Origin: Megachile rotundata
Taxonomy: Eukaryota > Arthropoda > Insecta > Hymenoptera > Megachilidae
Direction: 5' to 3'
Length of the DNA stretch: 64,000 bases
Assembly: GCF_050947335.1 (NCBI RefSeq)
Contig: NW_027473596.1
Location: forward strand, 1-64,000
A model generated the notes under the pieces. That model made no database searches. It had not been told where the DNA came from and worked only from the letters and a program-made list of their open reading frames with translations. Below, piece after piece: positions 34,928-49,047 of the stretch. Both the position numbers and the translations under genes were made by a program. Within the stretch, counting starts at the first letter, position 1, and each line of letters starts with the position of its first letter.

Positions 34928-36200
34928 CAATCACAATCATACAATCACAGTCATACAATCACAATCATACAATCACAATCATAGAATCAGAATCATACAA
35001 TCGCAATCATACAATCGCAATCACACAATCACAATCATACAATCACAATCACGCAATCACAATCATACAACCACAATCATACAGTCACAATCATACAATC
35101 ACAATCATACAATCACAATCATACAATCACAATCATACAATCGCAATCATACAATCACAATCATACAATCATATTCATACAATCACAATCATACGATCGC
35201 AATCATACAATCGCAATCATACCATCACAATCATACAGTCACAACCATACAATCACAATCATACAATCACAATCATACAATCACAATCATACAATCACAA
35301 TCATACAATCGCAATCATACAATCACACACATACAATCGTTATCATACCATCACAATCATACAATCACAATCATACAATCATAATCTTACAATTACAATC
35401 ATACAATCACAATCATACAATCACAATCATACAATCACAATCATACAATCACAATCATACAATCACAGTCATACAATCACAATCATACAATCACAATCAT
35501 ACTATCACAATCATACAATCACAATCATACAATCACAATCATACAATCATAATCATACAATCACAATCATACAATCACAAACATACAATCACAATCATAC
35601 AATCACAATCATACAATCACAATCATACAATCACAATCATACAATCGCAATCATACAATCGCAATCATACAATCGCAATCATACAATTACAATCTCCAAA
35701 ATACAATCTCCCAAATACAATCATACAATCACAATCATACAATCACAATCATACAATCACAATCATACAATCACAGTCATACAATCACAATCATACTATC
35801 ACAATCATACAATCGCAATCAGACAATCACAATCATACAACCACAATCATACAGTCACAATCATACAATCACAATCATACAATCACAATCATACAATCAC
35901 AATCATACAATCACAATCATACAATCGCAATCATACAATCACAATCGTACAATCATAATCATACAATCACAATCATACGATCGCAATCATACAATCGCAA
36001 TCATACCATCACAATCATACAGTCACAACCATACAATCATAATCATACAATCACAATCATACAATCACAATCATACAATCATAATCATACAATCACAATC
36101 ATACAATCGCAATCATACAATCACACACATACAATCGTTATCATACCATCACAATCATACAATCATAATCTTACAATTACAATAATACAATCACAATCAT

Positions 36201-39200
36201 ACAATCACAATCATACAATCACAATCATACAATCACAATCATTCCATCATAATCATACAATCACAGTCATACAATCACAATCATACAATCACAATCATAC
36301 AATCACAATCATACAATCACAATCATGCAATCACAATCATACAATCATAATCATACAATCATAATCATACAATCACAATCGTACAATCACAATCGTACAA
36401 TCACATTCGCACAATCACAATCATACAATCACAGTCATACAATCACAATCATACAATCACAATCATACAATCACAATCATACAATCATAATCATACAATG
36501 ACAATCATACAATCACAATCATACAATCACAGTCATACAATCACAGTCATACAATCACAATCATACTATCACAATCATACAATCACAATCATGCAATCAC
36601 AACCATACAATCATAATCATACAATCATAATCATACAATCACAATCGTACAATCACAATCGTACAATCACATTCGCACAATCACAATCATACAATCACAG
36701 TCATACAATCACAATCGTACAATCACAATCGCACAATCACAATCATACAATCACAGTCATACAATCACAATCATACAATCACAATCATACTATCACAATC
36801 ATACAATCACAATCATACAATCACAATCATACAATCACAATCATACAATCACAATCATACAATCACAATCATACAATCGCAATCATACAATCGCAATCAT
36901 ACAATCGCAATCATACAATCGCAATCATACAATCACAATCATACTATCACAATCATACAATCACAATCATACAATCACAATCATACAATCACAATCATAC
37001 AATCACAATCATACAATCACAATCATACAATCGCAATCATACAATCGCAATCATACAATCGCAATCATACAATCGCAATCATACAATTACAATCTCCAAA
37101 ATACAATCTCCCAAATACAATCATACAATCACAATCATACAATCACAATCATACAATCACAATCATACAATCACAGTCATACCATCACAATCATACTATC
37201 ACAATCATACAATCATAATCTTACAATTACAATAATACAATCACAATCATACAGTCACAATCATACAATCACAATCATACAATCACAATCATGCAATCAC
37301 AATCATGCAATCACAATCATACAATCATAATCATACAATCATAATCGTACAATCACAATCGTACAATCACAATCGTACAATCACATTCGCACAATCACAA
37401 TCATACAATCACAGTCATACAATCACAATCATACAATCACAATCATACAATCACAATCATACAATCATAATCATACAATGACAATCATACAATCACAATC
37501 ATACAATCACAGTCATACAATCACAGTCATACAATCACAATCATACAATCACAATCATACAATCACAATCATACTATCACAATCATACAATCACAATCAT
37601 ACAATCACAATCATACAATCACAATCATACAATCACAATCATACAATCACAATCATACAATCACAATCATACAATCGCAATCATACAATCGCAATCATAC
37701 AATCGCAATCATACAATCGCAATCATACAATTACAATCTCCAAAATACAATCTCCCAAATACAATCATACAATCACAATCATACAATCACAATCATACAA
37801 TCACAATCATACAATCACAGTCATACAATCACAATCATACTATCACAATCATACAATCGCAATCAGACAATCACAATCATACAACCGCAATCATACAGTC
37901 ACAATCATACAATCACAATCATACAATCACAATCATACAATCACAATCATACAATCACAATCATACAATCGCAATCATACAATCACAATCGTACAATCAC
38001 ACACATACAATCGTTATCATACCATCACAATCATACAATCACAATCATACAATCATAATCTTACAATTACAATAATACAATCACAATCATACAATCACAA
38101 TCATACAATCACAATCATGCAATCACAATCATACAATCATAATCATACAATCATAGTCATACAATCACAATCGTACAATCACAATCGTACAATCACATTC
38201 GCACAATCACAATTATACAATCACAGTCATACAATCACAATCATACAATCACAATCGTACTATCACAATCATACAATCACAATCATACAATCACAATCAT
38301 ACAATCACAGTCATACAATCACAATCATACAATCACAATCATACAATCATAATCATACAATTACAATCATACAATCACAATCATACAATCACAGTCATAC
38401 AATCACAATCGTACAATCACAATCGTACAATCACAATCGTACAATCACAATCGTACAATCACAATCGTACAATCATAATCGTACAATCACAATCGTACAA
38501 TCATAGTCATACAATTACAATCATACAATCACAATCATACAATCACAATCATACAATCACAATCATACAATCACAATCATACAATCACAATCATACAATC
38601 ACAATCGTACAATCACACACATACAATCGTTATCATACCATCACAATCATACAATCACAATCATACAATCATAATCTTACAATTACAATAATACAATCAC
38701 AATCATACAATCACAATCATACAATCACAATCATGCAATCACAATCATACAATCATAATCATACAATCATAGTCATACAATCACAATCGTACAATCACAA
38801 TCGTACAATCACATTCGCACAATCACAATTATACAATCACAGTCATACAATCACAATCATACAATCACAATCGTACTATCACAATCATACAATCACAATC
38901 ATACAATCACAATCATACAATCACAGTCATACAATCACAATCATACAATCACAATCATACAATCATAATCATACAATTACAATCATACAATCACAATCAT
39001 ACAATCACAATCATACAATCACAATCGTACAATCACAATCGTACAATCACAATCGTACAATCACAATCGTACAATCACAATCGTACAATCATAATCGTAC
39101 AATCACAATCGTACAATCATAGTCATACAATTACAATCATACAATCACAATCATACAATCACAATCATACAATCACAATCATACAATCACAATCATACAA

Positions 39201-39359
39201 TCACAATCATACAATCACAATCATACAATCACAATCATACAATCACAATCATACAATCACAATCATACAATCACAATCATACAATCGCAATCATACAATT
39301 ACAATCTCCAAAATACAATCTCCCAAATACAATCATACAATCACAATCATACAATCACA
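36201..39359. repeat. Transition zone with 644- and 616-bp duplications
   Basis: Two TCTCC blocks at 37084 and 37728 are 644 bp (46 units) apart, each preceded by runs of TCGCAAT units. The TTCGCAC-containing module appears twice, near 38117 and 38733, 616 bp (44 units) apart, each followed by a seven-CpG phased run (38410 and 39026). This zone has no TGA-containing anchor module; none occurs between 26.2 and 42.4 kb. A further block at 39296 leads into the 4,844-bp HOR. No gene is seen. Confidence 0.8.
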
Positions 39360-39533
39360 ATCATACAATCACAATCATACTATCACAATCATACAATCGG
39401 AATCACACAATCACAATCATACAACCACAATCATACAGTCACAATCATACAATCACAATCATACAATCACAATCATACAATCGCAATCATACAATCACAA
39501 TCATACAATCATAATCATACAATCACAATCATA

Positions 39534-39539
39534 CGATCG
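39534..39539. other. CGATCG palindrome (PvuI site), representative of ~27
   Basis: A unit variant TACGATCGCAATCAT gives the six-base palindrome CGATCG. I read it at 311, 4651, 9314, 10054, 10936, 14212, 17292, 18832, 20470, 25118, 28842, 29696, 31010, 33852, 35194, 35978, 39534, 41298, 44378, 46142, 49222, 50986, 54444, 56502, 59330, 61374 and 63460. It usually follows a TCTCC block by exactly 238 bp (17054, 20232, 24880, 39296, 54206, 56264, 61136, 63222) or 294 bp (9020, 13918, 28548, 33558, 35684). It is useful as a physical landmark; no protein-binding role is claimed. Confidence 0.85.
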
Positions 39540-39897
39540 CAATCATACAATCGCAATCATACCATCACAATCATACAGTCACAACCATACAATCATAATC
39601 ATACAATCACAATCATACAATCACAATCATACAATCATAATCATACAATCACAATCATACAATCACAATCATACAATCATAATCATACAATCACAATCAT
39701 ACAATCGCAATCATACAATCACACACATACAATCGTTATCATACCATCACAATCATACAATCACAATCATACAATCATAATCTTACAATTACAATAATAC
39801 AATCACAATCATACAATCACAATCATACAATCACAATCATACATTCACAATCATACAATCACAATCATACAATCGCAATCATACAATCGCAATCATA

Positions 39898-39939
39898 CAA
39901 TTACAATCTCCAAAATCCAATCTCCCAAATACAATCATA
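39898..39939. repeat. TCTCC marker block (representative of 78)
   Basis: The block replaces three monomers by CAATTACAATCTCC, a middle unit ending in TCTCC, and CAAATACAATCATA, without changing register. The middle unit is AAAATACAATCTCC, AAAATCCAATCTCC (here), GAAATACAATCTCC or CAAATACAATCTCC. A short 28-bp form lacks the middle unit (16354, 19644, 24180, 26630, 31640, 43174, 43818, 48018, 48662, 52862, 53520, 55606, 57748, 58406, 60478). By reading I count 78 blocks. It is the most divergent and most recurrent landmark of the array, often preceded by one to five TCGCAAT units. The AAAATCC form is followed by the next block at exactly 364 bp at 17670, 22668, 39898, 41662, 44742, 46506, 49586, 51350 and 61738. 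Confidence 0.9.
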
Positions 39940-42400
39940 CAATCACAACCATACAATCACAATCATACAATCACAATCATACAATCACAGTCATACAATC
40001 ACAATCATACAATCATAATCATACAATTACAATCATGCAATCACAATCATACAATCACAATCATACAATCGCAATCATACAATCACAATCATACAATCAC
40101 AATCATACTATCACAATCATACAATCACAATCATACAATCACAATCATACAATCACAGTCATACAATCACAATCACACAATCACAATCATACTATCACAA
40201 TCATACAATCACAATCATACAATCACAATCATACAATCTCAATCATACAATCGCAATCATACAATTACAATCTCCCAAATACAATCTCCCAAATACAATC
40301 ATACAATCACAATCATACAATCACAATCATACAATCACAATCATACAATCTCAATCATACTATCAGAATCATACAATCACAATCATACAATCACAATCAT
40401 ACAATCACAATCATACAATCACAGACATACAATCACAATCATACAATCACAATCATACATTCAAAATCATGCAATCACAATCATACAATCACAATCATGC
40501 AATCACAATCATACAACCATAATCATACAATGACAATCATGCAATCACAATCTTACAATCACAATCATACTATCACAATCATACAATCACAATCGTACAA
40601 TCACAATCGTACAATCACAATCGTACAATCACAATCGTACAATCATAATCGTACAATCACAATCGTACAATCATAGTCATACAATTACAATCATACAATC
40701 ACAATCATACAATCACAATCATACAATCACAATCATACAATCACAATCATACAATCACAATCATACAATCACAATCATACAATCACAATCATACAATCAC
40801 AATCATACAATCACAATCATACAATCACAATCATACAATCACAATCGTACAATCACACACATACAATCGTTATCATACCATCACAATCATACAATCACAA
40901 TCATACAATCATAATCTTACAATTACAATAATACAATCACAATCATGCAATCACAATCATACAACCATAATCATACAATGACAATCATACAATCACAATC
41001 ATACAATCACAATCATACAATCGCAATCATACAATTACAAACTCCAAAATACAATCTCCCAAATACAATCATACAATCACAATCATACAATCACAATCAT
41101 ACAATCACAATCATACAATCACAATCATACTATCACAATCATACAATCGGAATCATACAATCGGAATCACACAATCACAATCATACAACCACAATCATAC
41201 AGTCACAATCATACAATCACAATCATACAATCACAATCATACAATCGCAATCATACAATCACAATCATACAATCATAATCATACAATCACAATCATACGA
41301 TCGCAATCATACAATCGCAATCATACCATCACAATCATACAGTCACAACCATACAATCATAATCATACAATCACAATCATACAATCACAATCATACAATC
41401 ATAATCATACAATCACAATCATACAATCACAATCATACAATCATAATCATACAATCACAATCATACAATCGCAATCATACAATCACACACATACAATCGT
41501 TATCATACCATCACAATCATACAATCACAATCATACAATCATAATCTTACAATTACAATAATACAATCACAATCATACAATCACAATCATACAATCACAA
41601 TCATACATTCACAATCATACAATCACAATCATACAATCGCAATCATACAATCGCAATCATACAATTACAATCTCCAAAATCCAATCTCCCAAATACAATC
41701 ATACAATCACAACCATACAATCACAATCATACAATCACAATCATACAATCACAGTCATACAATCACAATCATACAATCATAATCATACAATTACAATCAT
41801 AAAATCACAATCATACAATCACAATCATACAATCGCAATCATACAATCACAATCATACAATCACAATCATACTATCACAATCATACAATCACAATCATAC
41901 AATCACAATCATACAATCACAGTCATACAATCACAATCACACAATCACAATCATACTATCACAATCATACAATCACAATCATACAATCACAATCATACAA
42001 TCTCAATCATACAATCGCAATCATACAATTACAATCTCCCAAATACAATCTCCCAAATACAATCATACAATCACAATCATACAATCACAATCATACAATC
42101 ACAATCATACAATCTCAATCATACTATCAGAATCATACAATCACAATCATACAATCACAATCATACAATCACAATCATACAATCACAGACATACAATCAC
42201 AATCATACAATCACAATCATACATTCAAAATCATGCAATCACAATCATACAATCACAATCATGCAATCACAATCATACAACCATAATCATACAATGACAA
42301 TCATGCAATCACAATCTTACAATCACAATCATACTATCACAATCATATAATCACAATCATACATACAAAATCATGCAATCTCAATCATACAATCGCAATC

Positions 42401-42470
42401 ATGCAATCACAATCATACAATGATAATCATACAATGACAATCATACAATCACCATCATACAATCACAATC
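42401..42470. repeat. TGA-containing anchor module (representative)
   Basis: The module has consecutive variant units CAATGATAATCATA, CAATGACAATCATA and CAATCACCATCATA, soon followed by a CAACCACAATCAGA unit. It starts near 2898, 15553, 18409, 21643, 23407, 26123, 42401, 47245, 52089, 56975 and 62463. It marks one position per HOR in the right half of the window. The distance to the next TTCGCAC module is 924 bp in five copies (23407, 42401, 47245, 52089, 56975) and 966, 714, 658 or 252 bp in others, always a multiple of 14. Confidence 0.85.
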
Positions 42471-43324
42471 ATACAACCACAATCAGACAATCACAATCAT
42501 ACAGTCACAATCATACAATCACAGTCATACAATCACAGTCATACTATCACAATCATACTATCACAATCATACAATCACAATCATACAATCGCAATCATAC
42601 AATCGCAATCATACAATCGCAATCATACAATCACAATCACGCAATCACAATCATACAATCACAATCATACAGTCACAATCATACAATCACAATCATACAA
42701 TCACAATCATACTATCGCAATCATACAATCACAATCATACCATCACAATCATACAATCACAACCATACTATCATAATCATACAATCACAATAATACAATC
42801 ATAATCATACAATCACAATCATACAATCGCAATCATACAATCGCAATCATACAATCACAATCATACAATCACAATCATACAATCGCAATCATACTATCGC
42901 AATCATACAATCACAATCATACCATCACAATCATACAATCACAATCATACAATCATAATCATACAATTACAATCATACTATCACAATCATACAATCAAAA
43001 TCATACAATCACAATCATACAATCACAATCATACAATCACAATCATACAATCACAATCATACAATCACAATCTTACAATCACAATCATACTATCACAATC
43101 ATACGATCACAATCATACAATCACAATCATACAATCACAATCATACAATCTCAATCATACAATCGCAATCATACAATTACAATCTCCCAAATACAATCAT
43201 ACAATCACAATCATACAATCACAATCATACTATCAGAATCATACAATCACAATCATACAATCACAGTCATACAATCACAGTCATACAATCACAATCATAT
43301 TATCACAATCATACAATCACAATC

Positions 43325-43450
43325 ATGCAATCACAATCATACAATCATAATCATACAATCATAGTCATACAATCACAATCGTACAATCACAATCGTACAA
43401 TCACATTCGCACAATCACAATTATACAATCACAGTCATACAATCACAATC
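43325..43450. repeat. TTCGCAC module (representative)
   Basis: The module is a CATGCAATC unit, then CATAATC and CATAGTC units, two TCGTAC units, and CACATTCGCAC followed by CACAATTATA. It occurs near 16519, 19123, 24331, 26781, 31791, 38117, 38733, 43325, 43983, 48169, 48827, 53013, 53685, 55757, 57899, 58571, 60629 and 62715. In the 4,844-bp HOR it is doubled at 658 bp (672 bp for 53013/53685 and 57899/58571). A sub-variant with TTCGCGC is found in the copies near 24331, 55757, 60629 and 62715, linking these into one lineage. Confidence 0.85.
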
Positions 43451-44203
43451 ATACAATCACAATCGTACTATCACAATCATACAATCACAATCATACAATC
43501 ACAGTCATACAATCACAATCATACAATCACAATCATACAATCATAATCATACAATTACAATCATACAATCACAATCATACAATCACAATCATACAATCAC
43601 AATCATACAATCACAATCATACAATCACAATCGTACAATCACAATCGTACAATCATAATCGTACAATCACAATCGTACAATCATAGTCATACAATTACAA
43701 TCATACAATCACAATCATACAATCACAATCATACAATCACAATCATACAATCACAATCATACAATCACAATCATACAATCACAATCATACAATCTCAATC
43801 ATACAATCGCAATCATACAATTACAATCTCCCAAATACAATCATACAATCACAATCATACAATCACAATCATACAATCACAATCATACTATCAGAATCAT
43901 ACAATCACAATCATACAATCACAGTCATACAATCACAGTCATACAATCACAATCATATTATCATAATCATACAATCACAATCATGCAATCACAATCATAC
44001 AATCATAATCATACAATCATAGTCATACAATCACAATCGTACAATCACAATCGTACAATCACATTCGCACAATCACAATTATACAATCACAGTCATACAA
44101 TCACAATCATACAATCACAATCGTACTATCACAATCATACAATCACAATCATACAATCACAATCATACAATCACAGTCATACAATCACAATCATACAATC
44201 ACA

Positions 44204-47200
44204 ATCATACAATCACAATCATACTATCACAATCATACAATCGGAATCACACAATCACAATCATACAACCACAATCATACAGTCACAATCATACAATCAC
44301 AATCATACAATCACAATCATACAATCGCAATCATACAATCACAATCATACAATCATAATCATACAATCACAATCATACGATCGCAATCATACAATCGCAA
44401 TCATACCATCACAATCATACAGTCACAACCATACAATCATAATCATACAATCACAATCATACAATCACAATCATACAATCATAATCATACAATCACAATC
44501 ATACAATCACAATCATACAATCATAATCATACAATCACAATCATACAATCGCAATCATACAATCACACACATACAATCGTTATCATACCATCACAATCAT
44601 ACAATCACAATCATACAATCATAATCTTACAATTACAATAATACAATCACAATCATACAATCACAATCATACAATCACAATCATACATTCACAATCATAC
44701 AATCACAATCATACAATCGCAATCATACAATCGCAATCATACAATTACAATCTCCAAAATCCAATCTCCCAAATACAATCATACAATCACAACCGTACAA
44801 TCACAATCATACAATCACAATCATACAATCACAGTCATACAATCACAATCATACAATCATAATCATACAATTACAATCATGCAATCACAATCATACAATC
44901 ACAATCATACAATCGCAATCATACAATCACAATCATACAATCACAATCATACTATCACAATCATACAATCACAATCATACAATCACAATCATACAATCAC
45001 AGTCATACAATCACAATCACACAATCACAATCATACTATCACAATCATACAATCACAATCATACAATCACAATCATACAATCTCAATCATACAATCGCAA
45101 TCATACAATTACAATCTCCCAAATACAATCTCCCAAATACAATCATACAATCACAATCATACAATCACAATCATACAATCACAATCATACAATCTCAATC
45201 ATACTATCAGAATCATACAATCACAATCATACAATCACAATCATACAATCACAATCATACAATCACAGACATACAATCACAATCATACAATCACAATCAT
45301 ACATTCAAAATCATGCAATCACAATCATACAATCACAATCATGCAATCACAATCATACAACCATAATCATACAATGACAATCATGCAATCACAATCTTAC
45401 AATCACAATCATACTATCACAATCATACAATCACAATCGTACAATCACAATCGTACAATCACAATCGTACAATCACAATCGTACAATCATAATCGTACAA
45501 TCACAATCGTACAATCATAGTCATACAATTACAATCATACAATCACAATCATACAATCACAATCATACAATCACAATCATACAATCACAATCATACAATC
45601 ACAATCATACAATCACAATCATACAATCACAATCATACAATCACAATCATACAATCACAATCATACAATCACAATCATACAATCACAATCGTACAATCAC
45701 ACACATACAATCGTTATCATACCATCACAATCATACAATCACAATCATACAATCATAATCTTACAATTACAATAATACAATCACAATCATGCAATCACAA
45801 TCATACAACCATAATCATACAATGACAATCATACAATCACAATCATACAATCACAATCATACAATCGCAATCATACAATTACAAACTCCAAAATACAATC
45901 TCCCAAATACAATCATACAATCACAATCATACAATCACAATCATACAATCACAATCATACAATCACAATCATACTATCACAATCATACAATCGGAATCAT
46001 ACAATCGGAATCACACAATCACAATCATACAACCACAATCATACAGTCACAATCATACAATCACAATCATACAATCACAATCATACAATCGCAATCATAC
46101 AATCACAATCATACAATCATAATCATACAATCACAATCATACGATCGCAATCATACAATCGCAATCATACCATCACAATCATACAGTCACAACCATACAA
46201 TCATAATCATACAATCACAATCATACAATCACAATCATACAATCATAATCATACAATCACAATCATACAATCACAATCATACAATCATAATCATACAATC
46301 ACAATCATACAATCGCAATCATACAATCACACACATACAATCGTTATCATACCATCACAATCATACAATCACAATCATACAATCATAATCTTACAATTAC
46401 AATAATACAATCACAATCATACAATCACAATCATACAATCACAATCATACATTCACAATCATACAATCACAATCATACAATCGCAATCATACAATCGCAA
46501 TCATACAATTACAATCTCCAAAATCCAATCTCCCAAATACAATCATACAATCACAACCATACAATCACAATCATACAATCACAATCATACAATCACAGTC
46601 ATACAATCACAATCATACAATCATAATCATACAATTACAATCATAAAATCACAATCATACAATCACAATCATACAATCGCAATCATACAATCACAATCAT
46701 ACAATCACAATCATACTATCACAATCATACAATCACAATCATACAATCACAATCATACAATCACAGTCATACAATCACAATCACACAATCACAATCATAC
46801 TATCACAATCATACAATCACAATCATACAATCACAATCATACAATCTCAATCATACAATCGCAATCATACAATTACAATCTCCCAAATACAATCTCCCAA
46901 ATACAATCATACAATCACAATCATACAATCACAATCATACAATCACAATCATACAATCTCAATCATACTATCAGAATCATACAATCACAATCATACAATC
47001 ACAATCATACAATCACAATCATACAATCACAGACATACAATCACAATCATACAATCACAATCATACATTCAAAATCATGCAATCACAATCATACAATCAC
47101 AATCATGCAATCACAATCATACAACCATAATCATACAATGACAATCATGCAATCACAATCTTACAAACACAATCATACTATCACAATCATATAATCACAA

Positions 47201-49047
47201 TCATACATACAAAATCATGCAATCTCAATCATACAATCGCAATCATGCAATCACAATCATACAATGATAATCATACAATGACAATCATACAATCACCATC
47301 ATACAATCACAATCATACAACCACAATCAGACAATCACAATCATACAGTCACAATCATACAATCACAGTCATACAATCACAGTCATACTATCACAATCAT
47401 ACTATCACAATCATACAATCACAATCATACAATCGCAATCATACAATCGCAATCATACAATCGCAATCATACAATCACAATCACGCAATCACAATCATAC
47501 AATCACAATCATACAGTCACAATCATACAATCACAATCATACAATCACAATCATACTATCGCAATCATACAATCACAATCATACCATCACAATCATACAA
47601 TCACAACCATACTATCATAATCATACAATCACAATAATACAATCATAATCATACAATCACAATCATACAATCGCAATCATACAATCGCAATCATACAATC
47701 ACAATCATACAATCACAATCATACAATCGCAATCATACTATCGCAATCATACAATCACAATCATACCATCACAATCATACAATCACAATCATACAATCAT
47801 AATCATACAATTACAATCATACTATCACAATCATACAATCAAAATCATACAATCACAATCATACAATCACAATCATACAATCACAATCATACAATCACAA
47901 TCATACAATCACAATCTTACAATCACAATCATACTATCACAATCATACGATCACAATCATACAATCACAATCATACAATCACAATCATACAATCTCAATC
48001 ATACAATCGCAATCATACAATTACAATCTCCCAAATACAATCATACAATCACAATCATACAATCACAATCATACTATCAGAATCATACAATCACAATCAT
48101 ACAATCACAGTCATACAATCACAGTCATACAATCACAATCATATTATCACAATCATACAATCACAATCATGCAATCACAATCATACAATCATAATCATAC
48201 AATCATAGTCATACAATCACAATCGTACAATCACAATCGTACAATCACATTCGCACAATCACAATTATACAATCACAGTCATACAATCACAATCATACAA
48301 TCACAATCGTACTATCACAATCATACAATCACAATCATACAATCACAGTCATACAATCACAATCATACAATCACAATCATACAATCATAATCATACAATT
48401 ACAATCATACAATCACAATCATACAATCACAATCATACAATCACAATCATACAATCACAATCATACAATCACAATCGTACAATCACAATCGTACAATCAT
48501 AATCGTACAATCACAATCGTACAATCATAGTCATACAATTACAATCATACAATCACAATCATACAATCACAATCATACAATCACAATCATACAATCACAA
48601 TCATACAATCACAATCATACAATCACAATCATACAATCTCAATCATACAATCGCAATCATACAATTACAATCTCCCAAATACAATCATACAATCACAATC
48701 ATACAATCACAATCATACAATCACAATCATACTATCAGAATCATACAATCACAATCATACAATCACAGTCATACAATCACAGTCATACAATCACAATCAT
48801 ATTATCATAATCATACAATCACAATCATGCAATCACAATCATACAATCATAATCATACAATCATAGTCATACAATCACAATCGTACAATCACAATCGTAC
48901 AATCACATTCGCACAATCACAATTATACAATCACAGTCATACAATCACAATCATACAATCACAATCGTACTATCACAATCATACAATCACAATCATACAA
49001 TCACAATCATACAATCACAGTCATACAATCACAATCATACAATCACA
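44204..49047. repeat. 4,844-bp HOR, copy 2
   Basis: Blocks at 44742, 45106, 45876, 46506, 46870, 48018 and 48662, CGATCG at 44378 and 46142, and the anchor near 47245 all lie exactly 4,844 bp after copy 1. Differences from copy 1 are few. G at 44795 (A in copy 1 at 39951) and A at 47167 (T in copy 1 at 42323) are both shared with copy 3, so copies 2 and 3 are the closer pair. No gene is seen. Confidence 0.92.

Larger units (their letters stand above)
31251..36200. repeat. HOR copy B of the ~5,010-bp pair
   Basis: Strong collinearity with copy A begins near 31,585, and blocks lie at 31640 (short), 32872, 33558, 34692 (TCTCCG) and 35684. The offset to copy A is 5,010 bp up to about 33.9 kb and becomes 5,038 bp at about 34143 (two extra units). 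Relative to the second half of copy A's duplication it is 4,184 bp, because the 854-bp duplication is absent here. The block-to-CGATCG distance is 294 bp for 33558 and 35684, as at 9020, 13918 and 28548. No gene is seen. Confidence 0.82.
39360..44203. repeat. 4,844-bp HOR, copy 1 (346 monomers)
   Basis: First of three head-to-tail copies. Internal blocks are at 39898, 40262, 41032, 41662, 42026, 43174 (short) and 43818 (short), CGATCG at 39534 and 41298, and the TGA-containing anchor near 42401. Each recurs 4,844 bp later. The left edge is set by failure of the block at 39296 to recur at 44140, while the TACTATC and CGGAATCAC variants at about 39381 do recur at 44225. Within the HOR the TTCGCAC module is itself duplicated (near 43325 and 43983). 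No gene is seen. Confidence 0.92.

Noticed and set aside
37478..38506. Open frames of 70-342 codons on the + strand as protein genes
   Set aside because: They follow only from the stop-free monomer, read the same 14-residue cycle in all three frames, overlap each other, start at chance ATGs (CATGCAATC, CAATGAC) and end at random variant stops. No non-repeat domain, signal or splice structure is visible.
43400..43420. CENP-B box-like TTCG in the TTCGCAC module
   Set aside because: Only the TTCG core is present; the CGGG half of the known box is absent from the array.
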